From Lepas anatifera (lineage: Eukaryota > Arthropoda > Thecostraca > Lepadidae), in contig JAOTON010001696.1 in assembly GCA_034440635.1 (NCBI GenBank), positions 124,001-188,000 on the forward strand: 64,000 nucleotides of DNA, given 5' to 3'. Positions 24,095 to 36,337 of this stretch are shown here, piece after piece. The notes under the pieces are model-generated. The model saw nothing but the letters and a program-made list of their open reading frames with translations, was not told where the DNA came from and ran no database searches. Made by a program: the position numbers and the translations under genes. Within the stretch, counting starts at the first letter, position 1, and the number at the start of each line of letters is the position of its first letter.

Positions 24095-25330
24095 TTAACC
24101 CTATTTCCGTCAGGCTCCGGCTACCCCTATTTCCGGCAGGGGGGCAATATCGGCCCCTAAGATCTCGTAATCTAACCGGCGGATTTTGAAAATTCAAAGT
24201 GCTATAGATTCCCTGACGCTAAACTTTATTTTGAAAAAGAAAATTTCAAAATTTTGATTTTTAAGGAGAAAGTCGTGCAAAATATACAATTTTTGTGTAT
24301 TTTTAGATTTTCCATAACCCTTGTCTCTGTTGTACGATTTTCACAAAACTAGTTCAGATTTACAAATAATTGACCCAAAATTGTCATATACTCGAGTTAC
24401 GCAAAAATTCGAAATTCAATGGCAGTTCCAGGACCAGGACTATGAGGGGAAATATATACAACCTAAAAAATTTTGTTACGTGGATTAGAAGCCGTGATAT
24501 ACTGCTTGGCATCTTTGACACATAAATAAATAAAAAAGTGAAAAACTCATCAGGGGCGGATGCAGTAAGGTAAAACAGTGGGGTAAAATACATCCCAACA
24601 ATATGCGAGTGGTATGCATGGGTATATTAGTCCCTCGACTAGTTGAAATTTATTTCTGATAATTTTTACCCTCCATGGCAGCTCTGGGAGGGGGGTGACA
24701 TAGGCGGATCAAGGACTCTCGTCGTGGGGGGCGGGTGGGGGTGATTGGAAACACATTTTTAATATACAACGATATTGAGTCGCGGCGGTGATACTGGCTG
24801 GGAATATGCATTTTGAAAATGTGTAGTGACTGGACACGCCTCTGGTAATCTAGAAATTGGTTATAACTATTTTGAATTTTCATATACCCAATTGTATTCG
24901 CCCTGGCACGGCTGTAAGCAGTCTTCTCACTTACTAACGTTTAGTCCTTCTTGATAACATTCCGCCCATTTTGAACTGCTGTAACCGCCCCTGATGAATA
25001 CAAATAGTGACAATTGTAAATGCACTATCATCCCACATAAAAATGATATAATAAAACCATATAACTGGTATCAGGATCAGCAGAGACGGCTTCCTTTTAC
25101 AAAGAACCCATCGCATACGATAATACTTGGTTTGTGGATAGAACCTCCCCAAAACCCAGCCATAGCTCCGCCCTGGTAAATATATAATATTGACAATTTC
25201 AGAAAACCTGCCTGTACTAGTTTTAGGAAAAGTCAGGAAGTTTCAAAGTTCTATCGCAAGCCGTTTCGGAGATATTCTTGAAAAACCTTAGGGGGAGGGC
25301 AATATTAGCCCCCTGCCGGAAATAGGTTAA
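24095..25330 (+). mobile_element. family G TTAA element, full length, lacking AGGTCA words
   Basis: Left end TTAACCCTATTTCCGTCAGG and right end CCGGAAATAGGTTAA are inverted repeats (CTATTTCCGGCAGGGGG; then GCAATATCGGCCCC against GCAATATTAGCCCC). Length 1236 bases, TTAA at 24095-24098 and 25327-25330. Unlike families A-E, I see no AGGTCA/TGACCT cluster in the interior. No coding domain. Family D sequence follows almost at once. Confidence 0.82.
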
Positions 25331-25344
25331 TATACTAAACTGAA

Positions 25345-27172
25345 CTGGGGGGGGCGTTTTTCGCCCGCCCCTCCGTATCTCGTTCCCCACGAAAGCTAAA
25401 GGAAAATTACGGGCGGCGTTCGAAAGCTTTTGACAAAACGAAGAGAATTTATAAGTATAATTTTTATGTCAGGTCAATATTGAGGTCAGCATAGGTCAAA
25501 GGATGCCCCATAGGCTTACAACAGAGCAGTGTACGTTTCCCTCTCTAGATCTGCCCCCAGGGGATCTAGAGCAAATATTTATGCATCATTGGATTCCTCT
25601 TATCGCGGCGAATCGAATGATGAATATGACCTTGCTAGGTCAAATAGTCAAAAAGACCTGACCTCGACCTAGGTCAGGGTCACAGGGTGACCTGGTATGG
25701 TCATGTTGCATATCAATCGCCTCCCCGTGACAGTATAGACACAATGCAAGCAAAATGGGAGCTTTATCTCAATTTAGGGAGAAGTTATTGGCAAAACAAT
25801 GACTCTCTGCTCCCGTGACCTGATATGACCTTTGAGAGGTCAGATGCTCAAAAACTCAACTTAACACGCGCATTAACGGGGGTCTGAGTCACCTTCGGAT
25901 TGACGAGGGGGTGGGTACCCGCCACCCCCCCCTAAGATCTCGAGAACCACGGTAGGTAGCAAAAAACAGTAAACGGCATCGGGTAGTCCATCCGCTTCTC
26001 CATCGAAAATATTTGTACCATTTTTTTGTCAGGTCACATATAAGGTCACCAGAGGTCAAAACATGCCGTCATAGGGATAACATGTAAATTAAGTTTTTCG
26101 GCCATTACATCTGAACAAGTAAAGATAGAGCAAAACGACTTAAACTATATGAATCCTCGCAGCAAGCCAAATCGAATGATATATGATTTAACCTTGCTAG
26201 GTCAAATCAAAGATTTGACCTGACCTGAGGTCAGGTCAGGGTCAAATTATATAAAATGCATATCATTAGAACCGCAAAGCCAAGGCGAGTCTAATGAAGC
26301 TAAAATAAACGCTCTATCACCATCTGTTACTGAGTTATTCAGTAAAAACCATATATCCCATGTATTACCAATGGAGAGGCCACGCTTCGTACCTGACCTT
26401 AGGTCATCGATATCAAAAATACCGGAACATATTTTAGAGAAATTGGTGGGCCCATTATGTGATATGAGTTTCAATTTGATAAGTTCACCCTGCTCCGACT
26501 TATGCTATCTTAAACTTTTTTTGAGGTCGGGTCACTTGACCTGTACTAGTGACCTGACCTGAGATGACCTATCCTTAAAATTTCACAGAAGTTGCAAAAA
26601 TGATAAGGAAAAAGGTATACCAAGTACGGCGGCGCTGTGCGCCGCCGTTTCTCTGCTGTCTCCGAAAAACCCGAGGAGGGGGCGGGTACCCGCTCCTCCG
26701 TCAATGCGCGTGTTAAAGGTCACGATCGAGGTAAGAATAGACAGTTTGAGGATTTTCAGCTTTATTTATCCAGTATTTACTGAAAACGAGTCCATTCTAT
26801 TTTTCATCATAGACTTAAAATGGGGTGACCAAAAAATTTACCCCCACCTTAGGTCACCAATATAAAAATTCCGAGGTAACAGATTTGTAGACCCTAATGA
26901 CCTCATCATATTGTGGAAGTTTCAAGTTGATCGGTTTGCTAATGTTCCCTGGGCGCTGCTTCAAACTCGTAATTTTAGGTTTTGAGGTCGGGTCATTTGA
27001 CCCTAAACAGCTCCTTGACCTGACATGACCTTAACTCAAAAATGTGGTCAGATGTGTAAAATTAAATAGGAATAAAGTACCGTAAGTTTCGTTGTTCTGC
27101 GTCTCTTCGTTTTTGAGCTATCTAAAAAAACCAGGAGGGGTTGAATTTCGCCCCCAGCGGGGCGCGTGTTAA
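25345..27172 (-). mobile_element. family D TTAA element interrupted by a family A element
   Basis: Right end GCCCCCAGCGGGGCGCGTGTTAA-type terminus at 27153-27172. The interior matches the complement of the full copy at 52729-53726, including CCGTATCTCGTTCCCC, AGCTAAAGGAAAAT and GTATTTACTGAAAACGAG. The left end (about 25336-25360) is diverged. The inserted family A element splits it after ACTCAAC; the reference copy reads ACTCAACTTTATTGTCG there. Confidence 0.8.
25861..26716 (-). mobile_element. family A TTAA element, full length, nested in family D
   Basis: TTAACACGCGCATTAACGGG to CGTCAATGCGCGTGTTAA, 856 bases, with TTAA at each end and both flanks recognisable as family D. Contains GACCTGACCTGAGGTCAGGTCA near 26218 and the CGGCGGCGCTGTGCGCCGCCG hairpin near 26627. 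Confidence 0.93.
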
Positions 27173-27299
27173 CCTATTTCGATAATAAGTGAGTGGCCTC
27201 TCAAAATTTTTCCGAAGATACCAAAATAATTGACAGATTGGTAATCAGGATTTTTCAAATAGCAAGAAACCAAAATAATATTTCATTCGCGTATTTCCC
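27173..27299. other. short unassigned gap
   Basis: Between the family D end and a truncated family B fragment; no feature recognised. Confidence 0.4.
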
Positions 27300-27915
27300 T
27301 TTAAGAAAAGTGGGCATAACTCTCATGCCGTTAGAGCGATTACAATCTGGCAAAATACATTTGATAGGAAATGCCAGACCTGTTCCTGCTATGTGAAAGA
27401 TAATACCCTCCCACCAAGTGGTTTGACCTCCAGAGGTCACGTCGTAACCTAATATGACCTGAGGTCACTAAAGGTAAAATAGTGACCTTTCCGTGTATCA
27501 AATGAAGGCAAATGACGAGACATACATTCAGCGTATTTGCCATATATTCAGATGACGTTTGATTCAGCGCTCTGGCTTAATTGGGTCCAAAGTTATCGTT
27601 AAAATACTGTTGCTGACCCCTTGTGACCTGTGATGACCTCAGATAGGTCAAAGGTAAAATATCGCCCCTGGGATCCATGAAAGGGTATCCAAGTACGTTT
27701 TTTCTGAGCATTCTGAGCATTTTTAATCGTTTTGTAGCTTTTAGACCATAAAACGGCTTTCCCCATGCTTTTTCAATGGAAGAGGTCACCTCGTGACCTG
27801 ACTTCAGGTGACGAAATCGAAAAATCCCGGATATACATTTTTTTAGACCCTGGAGGGGTCATGAAGTGTAGGAAGGCTTAAATTGATCGGCTCTGAAATG
27901 TAGCTATGGTAGACC
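27300..27915 (-). mobile_element. family B fragment, truncated at both ends
   Basis: Complement of the family B middle: GGGCATAACTCTCATG, GGTTTGACCTCCAGAGGTCAC, GATCCATGAAAGGGTATCC, AAAAATCCCGGATATACA and GGTCATGAAGTGTAGGAAG occur in order. Neither TTAA end is present. Confidence 0.75.
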
Positions 27916-27972
27916 TAAAAAAACAAGGTCAATCTAATGAAGTTACAATAAATGCTCTATCACTATCTATTA

Positions 27973-29003
27973 TTAACCCTCGCCCCACCGGGGCCATCGA
28001 TGGCCCCCCTAAGGTTTTTCCGGGATAGCAGAAAAACGACGAGGCGCAGCACCGCGGTTGAGGGCTCTACCTCTCAATGCATCATTTTCCCATCATCCCT
28101 GAAATTTTTTATCCCGGGTCACCTAAGGTCAGGTTACCAGACGAGGTCAACCAAGGTCACCTCACTTCACCTTTAGAGCTCTGTAAGAGCTACATTTCAA
28201 AGTCGATCGATTTGAAACTTCCTACACTTCATGACCCCTCCAGGGTCTACAAGGTTTATATCCGGGATTTTTCGATTTCGTGCCCTGAGGTCAGGTCACG
28301 AGGCGACCTCTCCAATTGGAAAAGCATGGGGAAAACCTGTTTCATGATAAAAAAGCCACAAAAATGATTGCAAATACTCAGACTGCTCAGAACAGCGTTT
28401 TTGACACCCTTTCACGGATCCCAGGGGTCATATTTACCCTTTGACTTTTCGAAGGTCATCCAAGGTCACCTGAGGTCAAAAACAGTATTTTAACAATAAC
28501 TTTTGACCTAATTAAGCTAGAGCGGTGAAACAAACACCATCGTGTTTGTCTTGTCACTGGCTTTTATTTGATATACGGCAAGGTCACTTTGTGACCTTTC
28601 GTGACCTCAGGTCATATTAGGTCACGAGGTGACCTCTGGAGGTCAAACCACTGGCGGGAGGTCTTTACGTTCCACATAGCGGAAAAATTACTGGCAATTT
28701 CCTATCAAATGAACTTTACCAGGCCTCAATAGCTCTAATGACATAAGAGTTATGACCAGTTTGCTTAATCATTGCATATTTGAGTGAAAATAGCCGATCT
28801 TGACCTAATTTGACCTCTGGAGGTCAAACCATTGACCTGAGCACTAAAACATGCGAAGTAATTTCTTACTGAATTCACGCGAGCTTTCTATTGCACTTTG
28901 CAGATTTGCGCTAACGCCCATATTTTCGGCGGAGTTAGAGGGGGCCATCGATGCCCCCGGTGGGGCGAAGGTGGCGCCGGACCCCCGGTGGGGCGCGGGT
29001 TAA
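27973..29003 (+). mobile_element. family B TTAA element, full length
   Basis: TTAACCCTCGCCCCACCGGG to GGTGGGGCGCGGGTTAA, 1031 bases, inserted in family A sequence. GGCCATCGATGGCC occurs at the left end; the right palindrome has lost a base. Confidence 0.92.
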
Positions 29004-29212
29004 GTCATGACTCGTACCCGACTTTAGGTCATCGATATAAAAAATATCGGAACAAATTTTAGGGAACTCACTGGGCCTATTTTGTTAAATACATTCTGTA
29101 CAAGTTGTTCCCAGTTCGATTGTTGGAGTCAGGGTCTCACTAAAATCATCAAGAGACTTGTCACGGAGACCCTGAAACCACCACACGAACAAGCAGCTCC
29201 CACAATGAAGTG

Positions 29213-30233
29213 TTAACCCGCGCCCCACCGGGGTCCGGCGCCACCTTCGCCCCACCGGGGGGCCATCGATGGCCCCCCTCTAACTCCGAAAATATGGACG
29301 TTAGCGCAAATCTGCAAAGTGCAATAGAAAGCTCGCGTGAATTCAGTAAGAAATTACTTCGCATGTTTTAGTGCTCAGGTCAATGGTTTGACCTCCAGAG
29401 GTCAAATTAGGTCAAGATCGGCTATTTTCACTCAAATATGCAATGATTAAGCAAACTGGGCATAACTCTTATGTCATTAGAGCTATTGAGGCCTGGTAAA
29501 GTACATTTGATAGCAAATTGCCAGTACTTTTTCCGCTTTGTGGAACGTAAAGACCTCCCGCCAGTGGTTTGACCGCCAGAGGTCACCTCGTGACCTAATA
29601 TGACCTGAGGTCACGAAAGGTCAAAAGTGACCTTGCCGTATATCAAATGAAAGCCAGTGACAAGACAAACACGATGGTGTTTGTTTCACCGCTCTAGCTC
29701 AATTAGGTCAAAGTTATTGTCAAAATACTGTTTTTGACCTCTGGTGACCTTGGATGACCTTGGAAAAGTCAAAGGGCAAATATGACCCCTGGGATCCGTG
29801 AAAGGGTGTCCAAAACGTTGTTCTGAGCAGTCTGGTATTTGCAATCATTTTTGTGGCTTTTATATCATGAAATAGCTTTTCCTATGCTTTTCCAATGGGA
29901 GAGGTCGCCTCGTGACCTGACCTCAGGGCACGAAATCGAAAAATCCCGGATATACACCTTGTAGACCCTGGAGGGGTCATGAAGTGTAGGAAGTGTCAAT
30001 TCGATCGACTTTGAAATGTAGCTCTTACAGAGCTCTAAAGGTGAAGTGAGGTGACCTTGGTTGACCTCGTCTGGTGACCTGACCTTGGGTGACCTGGGGT
30101 AAAAATTTCAGGGATGATGGGAAAATGATGCAGTGAGAGGTAGAGCCCTCAACCGCGGTGCTGCGCCTCGTCGTTTTCTGCTATCCCGGAAAAACCAGGG
30201 GGCCATCGATGGCCCCGGTGGGGCGAGGGTTAA
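29213..30233 (-). mobile_element. family B TTAA element, full length, inverted
   Basis: TTAACCCGCGCCCCACCGGGG to GGTGGGGCGAGGGTTAA, 1021 bases. Very similar to 27973-29003 in the opposite orientation, 209 bases away, so the two could pair as a long imperfect hairpin. Confidence 0.92.
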
Positions 30234-30650
30234 TTCAGAAGCCAAAGTTTAACGCCCCAGAAAGCACAGGGACGGCCGCCCCGCTCAGGTCACCCTCTAA
30301 CAAGTCAGTTGCCAGCCAACCTGTACGTCGGGCAAACTATTGAGCGCCGGAGTGTCTCAGGTTTACTCGTTCTCTGGTTCATTATGTGATGAGTTTCAAT
30401 AGGATAAGTTCACCCTGTTCTGACTTATGTTACCTTAAACGTTTTTATATCAGCTCACTTGACCTGTACGGACGATCTGACCTGAGATGACTTAACCTTA
30501 AAATTTTCGGAAAAGTTGTAAGAATTATCGACGAAAAGGTGTGCCAAGTACGGCGGCACTACGCGCCGCCGTTTTTATACGATCTACAAAAAACCCGAGG
30601 GGGTGGGTACCCGCCCCCCTCGTCAATGCCAATGCACCTGTTAACCCGCG

Positions 30651-32832
30651 CTCCGCTGGGCCTCCGAGTCACCTTCGCCCTGGTGATGGGGTGTTTGAAC
30701 ACCCTCCCCTCGAACTCGGCCCCTATGCGGTCTAGCAAAAAACGCGAACGCTAGTGGATAGCTCATAGAAATTCATGAAGAAACTATATTAGTCACATTT
30801 TGGCTCAGGTCAATATTGAGGTCATGACAGGTCAAAGAAAGTGAGATTTTGAGTAGAGCTTTTGGGCCCTAGCGTCTGACAAAGTTGAGTTAGAATAAAT
30901 TTTAGGCACCGTTCGCTTCCTCTCGTCACGGCAAATCAAATGATGTATAATATGACTATTCTAGGACACAACACAAAAAATAGACCGACCTCAGGTCAGG
31001 TCAAGGTCACTTCTTAATCTAGCATAATCAATATGCACATCAATCGGCTTTCAATAGCAATCTGAGCGCAATGATATCAAAATACATGCTCTATCATCAT
31101 TTCATGCAAAGTTATGCAAGTTTGCGCGTAAGCGATTTGGAGGGATGTTCGGGAGAGAGCGATCGCGCGGAGTTCCGCGCCGGCGGAGGTTAGCGCGTAT
31201 CATCTGGGGCAATCCGAGGCGGCGGTGACTACTCTGGCGACCGTCGTAAATGGACGCTAAGGGTGAAATTCCCATAGAATACAGTGCTTTTCTCGCCGTA
31301 GTAAACTCACGTCATAGGTTACAGCCTGCTGACTGCTGTACGGTGTCGGATTTCCTGGCCGACTGTGGGAGGAGGGGATGAGAAGAAGACACGGCCCCGC
31401 GCTGGGAGGTGAGGTGATGATAAAAGTGCTCGGATGGGATAAAGGGAAAAACCTTATCTGTAAACAACAATTTATAAGTGGGATTTTCAAATACATGAGG
31501 CATATGATTTGGCTTACTCCGAATGCGTTTTTATGTTAGGCCTAACTCAAGTCAATTTATCTGGGCAGGACACGGGCTTCACGAAACACACTTTTGCCTC
31601 GTTGTACTACGGTGTCATTGGTTTAGTCGGAGCACTGGGGAGAGATGAGCCGGGCTGGCTCCAAAAAGCCTGTCTCGGCGAGTGCATTTAGTTCCGCTTT
31701 TGCATTCCGCCTATGAATTTGGCCCCATTTTCCTTATCTTTCTGCCTTTCAAACAGCACCAGATATTTAAGAATCATCACGCTCACAGTTCAGGGAGAAC
31801 TGCTCGATCGCTGGCGTTCCAGCCTCGACAAGACCGCTCGGGGACGGTGAGTAGTACGAAACGTGAGATACGTCCTGGGGCGAGCAACATTGTTTATTGG
31901 AGGGCAGTTAGCATTACGGCTGGTGATTCACTGGCACAGCTGCAGTGATCTACGTTTCTCTTCGCCTGTGTCTCTTTTGAGGATTTCCCAGTGAGATGTT
32001 GGGAGTTTGTGGGCCTCGATTATTATCATAAATACATGTTTTGTCGAACGCAAGCCATATAACTTGGATTCACTGACATTTCCAATACCTTTTTGTTACT
32101 TTAAAACAATCATACAGGCTTCCGCGCTGTCTTCCGCGCTATTGAGAAGACGTGGAAAGTTAGCGCGTAAGACGGCGAGTTACGACACTACTTCCGCCAC
32201 AACTTAGCTGCGCGCCGATGGATCCCTCCAAAAGCCCCTGCGCGCTAACTTACGCCCCCGCGCAGCTGCGCGCTGTCTACCGCGCGTCCGGATCCCCCCA
32301 GCCTAAGTCTGAAAACTGCTTAAATAGCCCCAGATGACCTACCAGAGGTCACAGGTCAAAAGTTGCAACATGAACCTGGAAAAGGACCCAGGGCTGGGGA
32401 TTATGAAGGTACTATTTGGGGATTATGAAGGTTCTCTCAGCTGTATCTACACAATTCCAGCCCAATTTCTGTTTCTCCATGCATTTCCAACAAAGATGTC
32501 ATGACCCGTACTTGGCCTTAGGTCATCGATATGAAAAAATCCCAGAATATCTGTTGCAGCACTCGGTGGGCCCGTTATGTGATATAAGTTTAAATCCGAT
32601 AAGTTTACTTATTTCTTACTTATACCACCTTAATCTTTTTTTGAGATGAGGTCACTTGACCTGCACTGGTGACCTGACTAGAGATGACTCAACCTTAAAA
32701 TGTTGGAGAAAGTTGCGGAATTGATCAATGATAAAGTGCGTCAAGTACGGCGGCGCTTCGCGCCGCCATCTTTTCGCACTAGCGGAAAAATCAGAGGGGC
32801 ATTCAAACACCTTCCACCGGGGCGAGGGTTAA
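30651..32832 (+). mobile_element. family C TTAA element split by a 1.2 kb insert
   Basis: TTAACCCGCGCTCCGCTGGG at 30651 and CACCGGGGCGAGGGTTAA-type end at 32815-32832. The first piece stops at ATGCAAAGTTAT (about 31115) and the second resumes at CCTAAGTCTGAAAAC (about 32302), where other copies read continuously ATGCAAAGTTATTGACCTAAGTC. Confidence 0.8.
31116..32301. mobile_element. unidentified insert within family C, GC-rich ends
   Basis: About 1186 bases whose limits are set by the interruption of family C. GCGCGTAAG / GTTAGCGCGTA words recur near both ends (31131, 31190, 32160) and in inverted form at 32240. TTTGGAGGGAT occurs near the left end (31138) and its complement near the right end (32217). 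Open frames inside (31509-31691, 31682-31948) have no domain. Probably a non-autonomous element; the class is unknown. Confidence 0.5.
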
Positions 32833-34320
32833 GCCTACACAAACGTGCTGGATTTAAATAAATACCTTGGAACCTGACGTTAGCGTTCACCATATAACAG
32901 CTCCACAATTACTCCTCAGCGACATCTGTACATAGATCTGCTTGATTGGTTGTCATCACGTAAATTATAAATGAATTAAGCTCACTATCAGTGGCGTGTT
33001 AAACGCTGGCCATGACCGAATACGTTTTGTATTTGGAACCGTGCAACCCTTCTACTGCGTATTTGCCACTAAATGTCCCTGCATGAGTATTCTGAAATTC
33101 TCGGGTACGCTACGGGCTCACCCTCATATTCCTTGCATTCACTAGCACCAAGCCTCGACAATTCAGCACGGAAATATCAGAGGTGCACTGGCGTGCACGA
33201 ATTTCACAACTTTATTTCCAGCTGTAGAAAATAACGAGTTGAAATAGGAAAGCTTCCTTTGGTGTAACTCGTAACTAAATCATAGTTACTGTTTCAAGCA
33301 TTGCATGTAGCTAGTATCTATTTTGGAAAATATGGAGCATTACAATATCAAAACTAGCTCATGACTAGAAACCCGCTCGCTTCGATGAGCCTCGCAATTC
33401 GGTATGAAAAAGCAGAATCTACACTGGCCGACCCGCGCCGTAGGTTGGCAGTGAAAATACGTTCTTATCGATTAATTTGCAGTGGCTGTGAGCAGTTTCA
33501 TTTTTGGCAAGCTCACTCTTGAGCTGGCTTCAGGCGGAAGGTTTGCCAGTTGTTTGAAGAGCACACCAGTACATTACGTCGAGCTACAAGTAGCAGTTCT
33601 GCAATTTCGGATAATTCCAAGCTCAAGATCATGGGCATGGTGGGAAAATACACAAAGGCATGCAAAATATCTTTGAAACAGATGCTGAGGTTAATTTTAT
33701 TAAATGAGGCTTCATTGTGCATGCTTAAAATTAGCCTTCCTTTCGAATTTGTTTTCATTTAATTTTGTGCAATAAGAATGACTTCAGCATTTTGTCAATC
33801 TGAAACTGATGAATTTTTATGAAATCACAATCATGTCTGTACCTAAAAAACATTTTTTCAATGAACAATTTTCTATAATGACTAGCATTTTCAAGAAGGC
33901 TAGAATTGTATGGCTGATACAAAATTTGCAATGATTTCTTATCATAATTGCTGCCATTGACACCATCTCTCCGTCCTGAAAGTGACCGTAAGAAAACTGT
34001 ATTCATTTTACCGGGATACGAAGGAAAACGTAAAGTCTGGCGATAAGCATAATCAATAAGGCAATAATTAATCAGAAAAAATATACCAGTGCTGCAATTC
34101 ATCAGTTTTCCGCAGCCTGTGAAAAATACTTTATTATATGATTCAAGGCAATAATGTTACCTAGCCCTAACATCGGGGGTATAATGTGTTGCTTTAAAAG
34201 GCCAGGCGTAATTGATTGAATTTTTTTAACTTTCCTTCACGGTATGTAAAGATGGAGACCCCAAATGCATTACACCTTTCTGAAAGACCACCATGCCCTA
34301 TGAAGCTACGCCGCTGAATG
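32833..34320. other. unassigned sequence left of the giant LTR element
   Basis: AT-rich DNA without recognised repeats. Frames 33513-33758 (-) and 33755-34102 (-) are open but show no domain or splice pattern. Confidence 0.5.
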
Positions 34321-34324
34321 GTGA
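34321..34324. repeat. left target-site duplication GTGA
   Basis: GTGA lies directly before the LTR start TGTAAGGATT, and the same four bases directly follow the LTR end GTCACA at 50807-50810. Confidence 0.7.
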
Positions 34325-36337
34325 TGTAAGGATTACATTTGCGCCGGTAGGGATATAACACATTTTTATTGGTGGGGCAGCCAGTTTCTACTCCCAGAGA
34401 ATCCTTCCATACCTCGTTCCAATTTCACGGTAGCAACAGACCAAATAAATTCGGCAACTTCCTGGAATAATTGGTAATGACCTGAACGATGTCCTGAAAC
34501 TATTTCACACTCTAACCAAGAAGAGCTTGGCCAGGAAACATTCAAATTATCAAACGTTGGAAATGGTACAACAAGTGGAGACCGGAAAAGCATTACGAGA
34601 CGGCCGCCTCTGTTCCGTCAGCATCCCACGCCGCGCGGCGCGGACACAAATCCCGGCCCCCAAGATAAACCTGCTGTCGCCGCAGGCCAGGCCCGAGCAG
34701 CCTGGCACCACCCAAGATTCACCCTGGCGTCAGAGCCGCGTGGAAGCCGCAACGCCTCACCCATCCCTGCGGCGGTGAGAAGAGGGGGAGGGGTAAGAAG
34801 AAATGTGAGAACAATTGGTTACCAGGGCCTCTTTCCGGTGAACAAGCTGGCGTGCACCCAGCCCGGACAACGCAGGGGACACATAAAAATGACCAGGCAT
34901 GCTGCGCCAGCAATTTTCAAGGCTACGGACAGGGCCAACCTCACCCCCAGGGCAGTTCAGCATGGCAAGTTCACGACCAATCCTGGCCCGAGGCAAATAC
35001 CTCTAGCGCCACGTCGGCGACGAATGCGCCACATAGGCGTGTCCAACCCCCCCCTTCGACACACCACCCTGCCCTAAAGCGGAAGGGAGGAAGCGCGAAG
35101 CTTCGAGAAGGGGATTGGCTACAGCGACCAGGGCCTCCGGCAAAATCAGAAGTCTTGCCCGGAGAGGTGACGTCACCTGGGTTTTGCCGAGAGATGACGT
35201 CACACATGAGAAGGCGTCGGACCAAGCCTCAGGCGGTCGCCGCAGAAGAATATATAAGGGAAGATCACTGTTTGGAAGCTCTCTCCCAGCTCTCTCAGCT
35301 CTCTCAGCTCTCAGTCTCTCTCTCTCAGCTCTCAGCTCTCGCACTCTCTGTGACGCGGGCTCAGGCGCTCTACCTTTGCCGCAACTCTTTACCAGTGGTG
35401 CATCTCTACTATCAGCCTTCCTGCCGACTGCAATGTTTCGCCATCATCAGCCAAGCACGGGCCTTAGCTACAGCATCCATTCTCTCACTCAGGTCGGTCC
35501 CGGTTATCTGGAAAGGGTTTCGGCTCCAATCTCCCCCGGCTGCTTTCACCAAACAAAAATGCGTTACCTCCAAAATAGGCCTAGAACGAAACTCGTAGTG
35601 GACGGCGGGACACCGTCAATTTATTAGACGCGTGTGGCACTGGGGATGTTAGTTTGTAGGTATATTCAGGACATGTAAATTCTTTGGGTGATGTATTAAT
35701 ATTCTTTGTTGACAATTCTTGAAATTCACGGATAGTATACAAATTAAATGATAGCCTTCATCTTTCATTGAAAAAGTGGGGGGGGACGTATCAATAAAAC
35801 CGAAAGCGTAAGCTATTGATTTTGACATCATGAGGAGGTAATCATGAGGGTAAATGCTATAGGCGTGCTGTTTCCAGCAGGGAAATCCGGAGGCCGCATT
35901 TTAAGCGTGTATGTATCGCCACAGCTTTGTAGATGAAAATAAATTCAAAATGTGACCGGGTGATTTGGCGGGCATAGAGGCGAGAGAAACGCGGTAAAAA
36001 TATTCGACTATTCGGCGGAACGTTTTCATGTTTTCTTCTTCTTACGTTATTGACACCACTACGGCGTCGCTCACCGCTGCGTCCCGGACCGTCATAAAAA
36101 TTCCGAGACGATGGCCGGCCGGAGAACTGCAAGTTCATCACGGTAAACATTATTTGAATTCGTTATGCAGAAAAGGTACTGAAGTAAGTTTGAAAATATC
36201 CAACTGGTTAGGCGTGATTGCCAATGCACTTCTATCCGGCGGCGATGGAAGATTTGTGAGTCCACGACAGTATGTAGGCAAGGGTAAATAGATGTTTTAT
36301 TGCCGACCCTGGCCCTAAATCCAGGTTACTGTGCCAA
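34325..36337 (+). repeat. left arm of a 2.0 kb near-identical inverted repeat
   Basis: Positions 34325-36337 match the complement of 40213-42224; the paired coordinates sum to 76549-76550 throughout, with a single-base indel in a C/G run near 35050 (41490) and a few small differences. The inner boundary is GGTTACTGTGCCAA on both sides. Confidence 0.93.
35168..35257 (+). promoter_or_regulatory. putative LTR promoter: two CRE-type sites and a TATA box
   Basis: TGACGTCA at 35168-35175 and again at 35195-35202, then TATATAAGG at 35251-35259, followed by a CTCTCAGCTCTC-rich pyrimidine repeat (35278-35345). The order fits a polymerase II core promoter. The inverted copy has the same arrangement around 41292-41381. 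Confidence 0.55.

Larger units (their letters stand above)
27916..30654 (-). mobile_element. family A TTAA element in pieces, with two inserts
   Basis: Pieces in reverse order of family A: about 27916-27976 (CAAGGTCAATCTAATGAAG ... GCTCTATCACTATC), 29004 to about 29083 (GTACCCGACTTTAGGTCATCG ... CTGGGCC), and about 30384-30654 (CATTATGTGATGAGTTTC ... TGCACCTGTTAA). The first gap holds a family B element (27973-29003); the second (about 29084-30383) holds about 290 bases of unknown DNA with another family B element. The start of the element is missing. Confidence 0.65.

Noticed and set aside
34852..35598. 248-codon open frame, repeated at 40951-41697
   Set aside because: It spans the TATA box and pyrimidine repeat, has no domain, and is shared only because the two copies are a recent inverted duplication.
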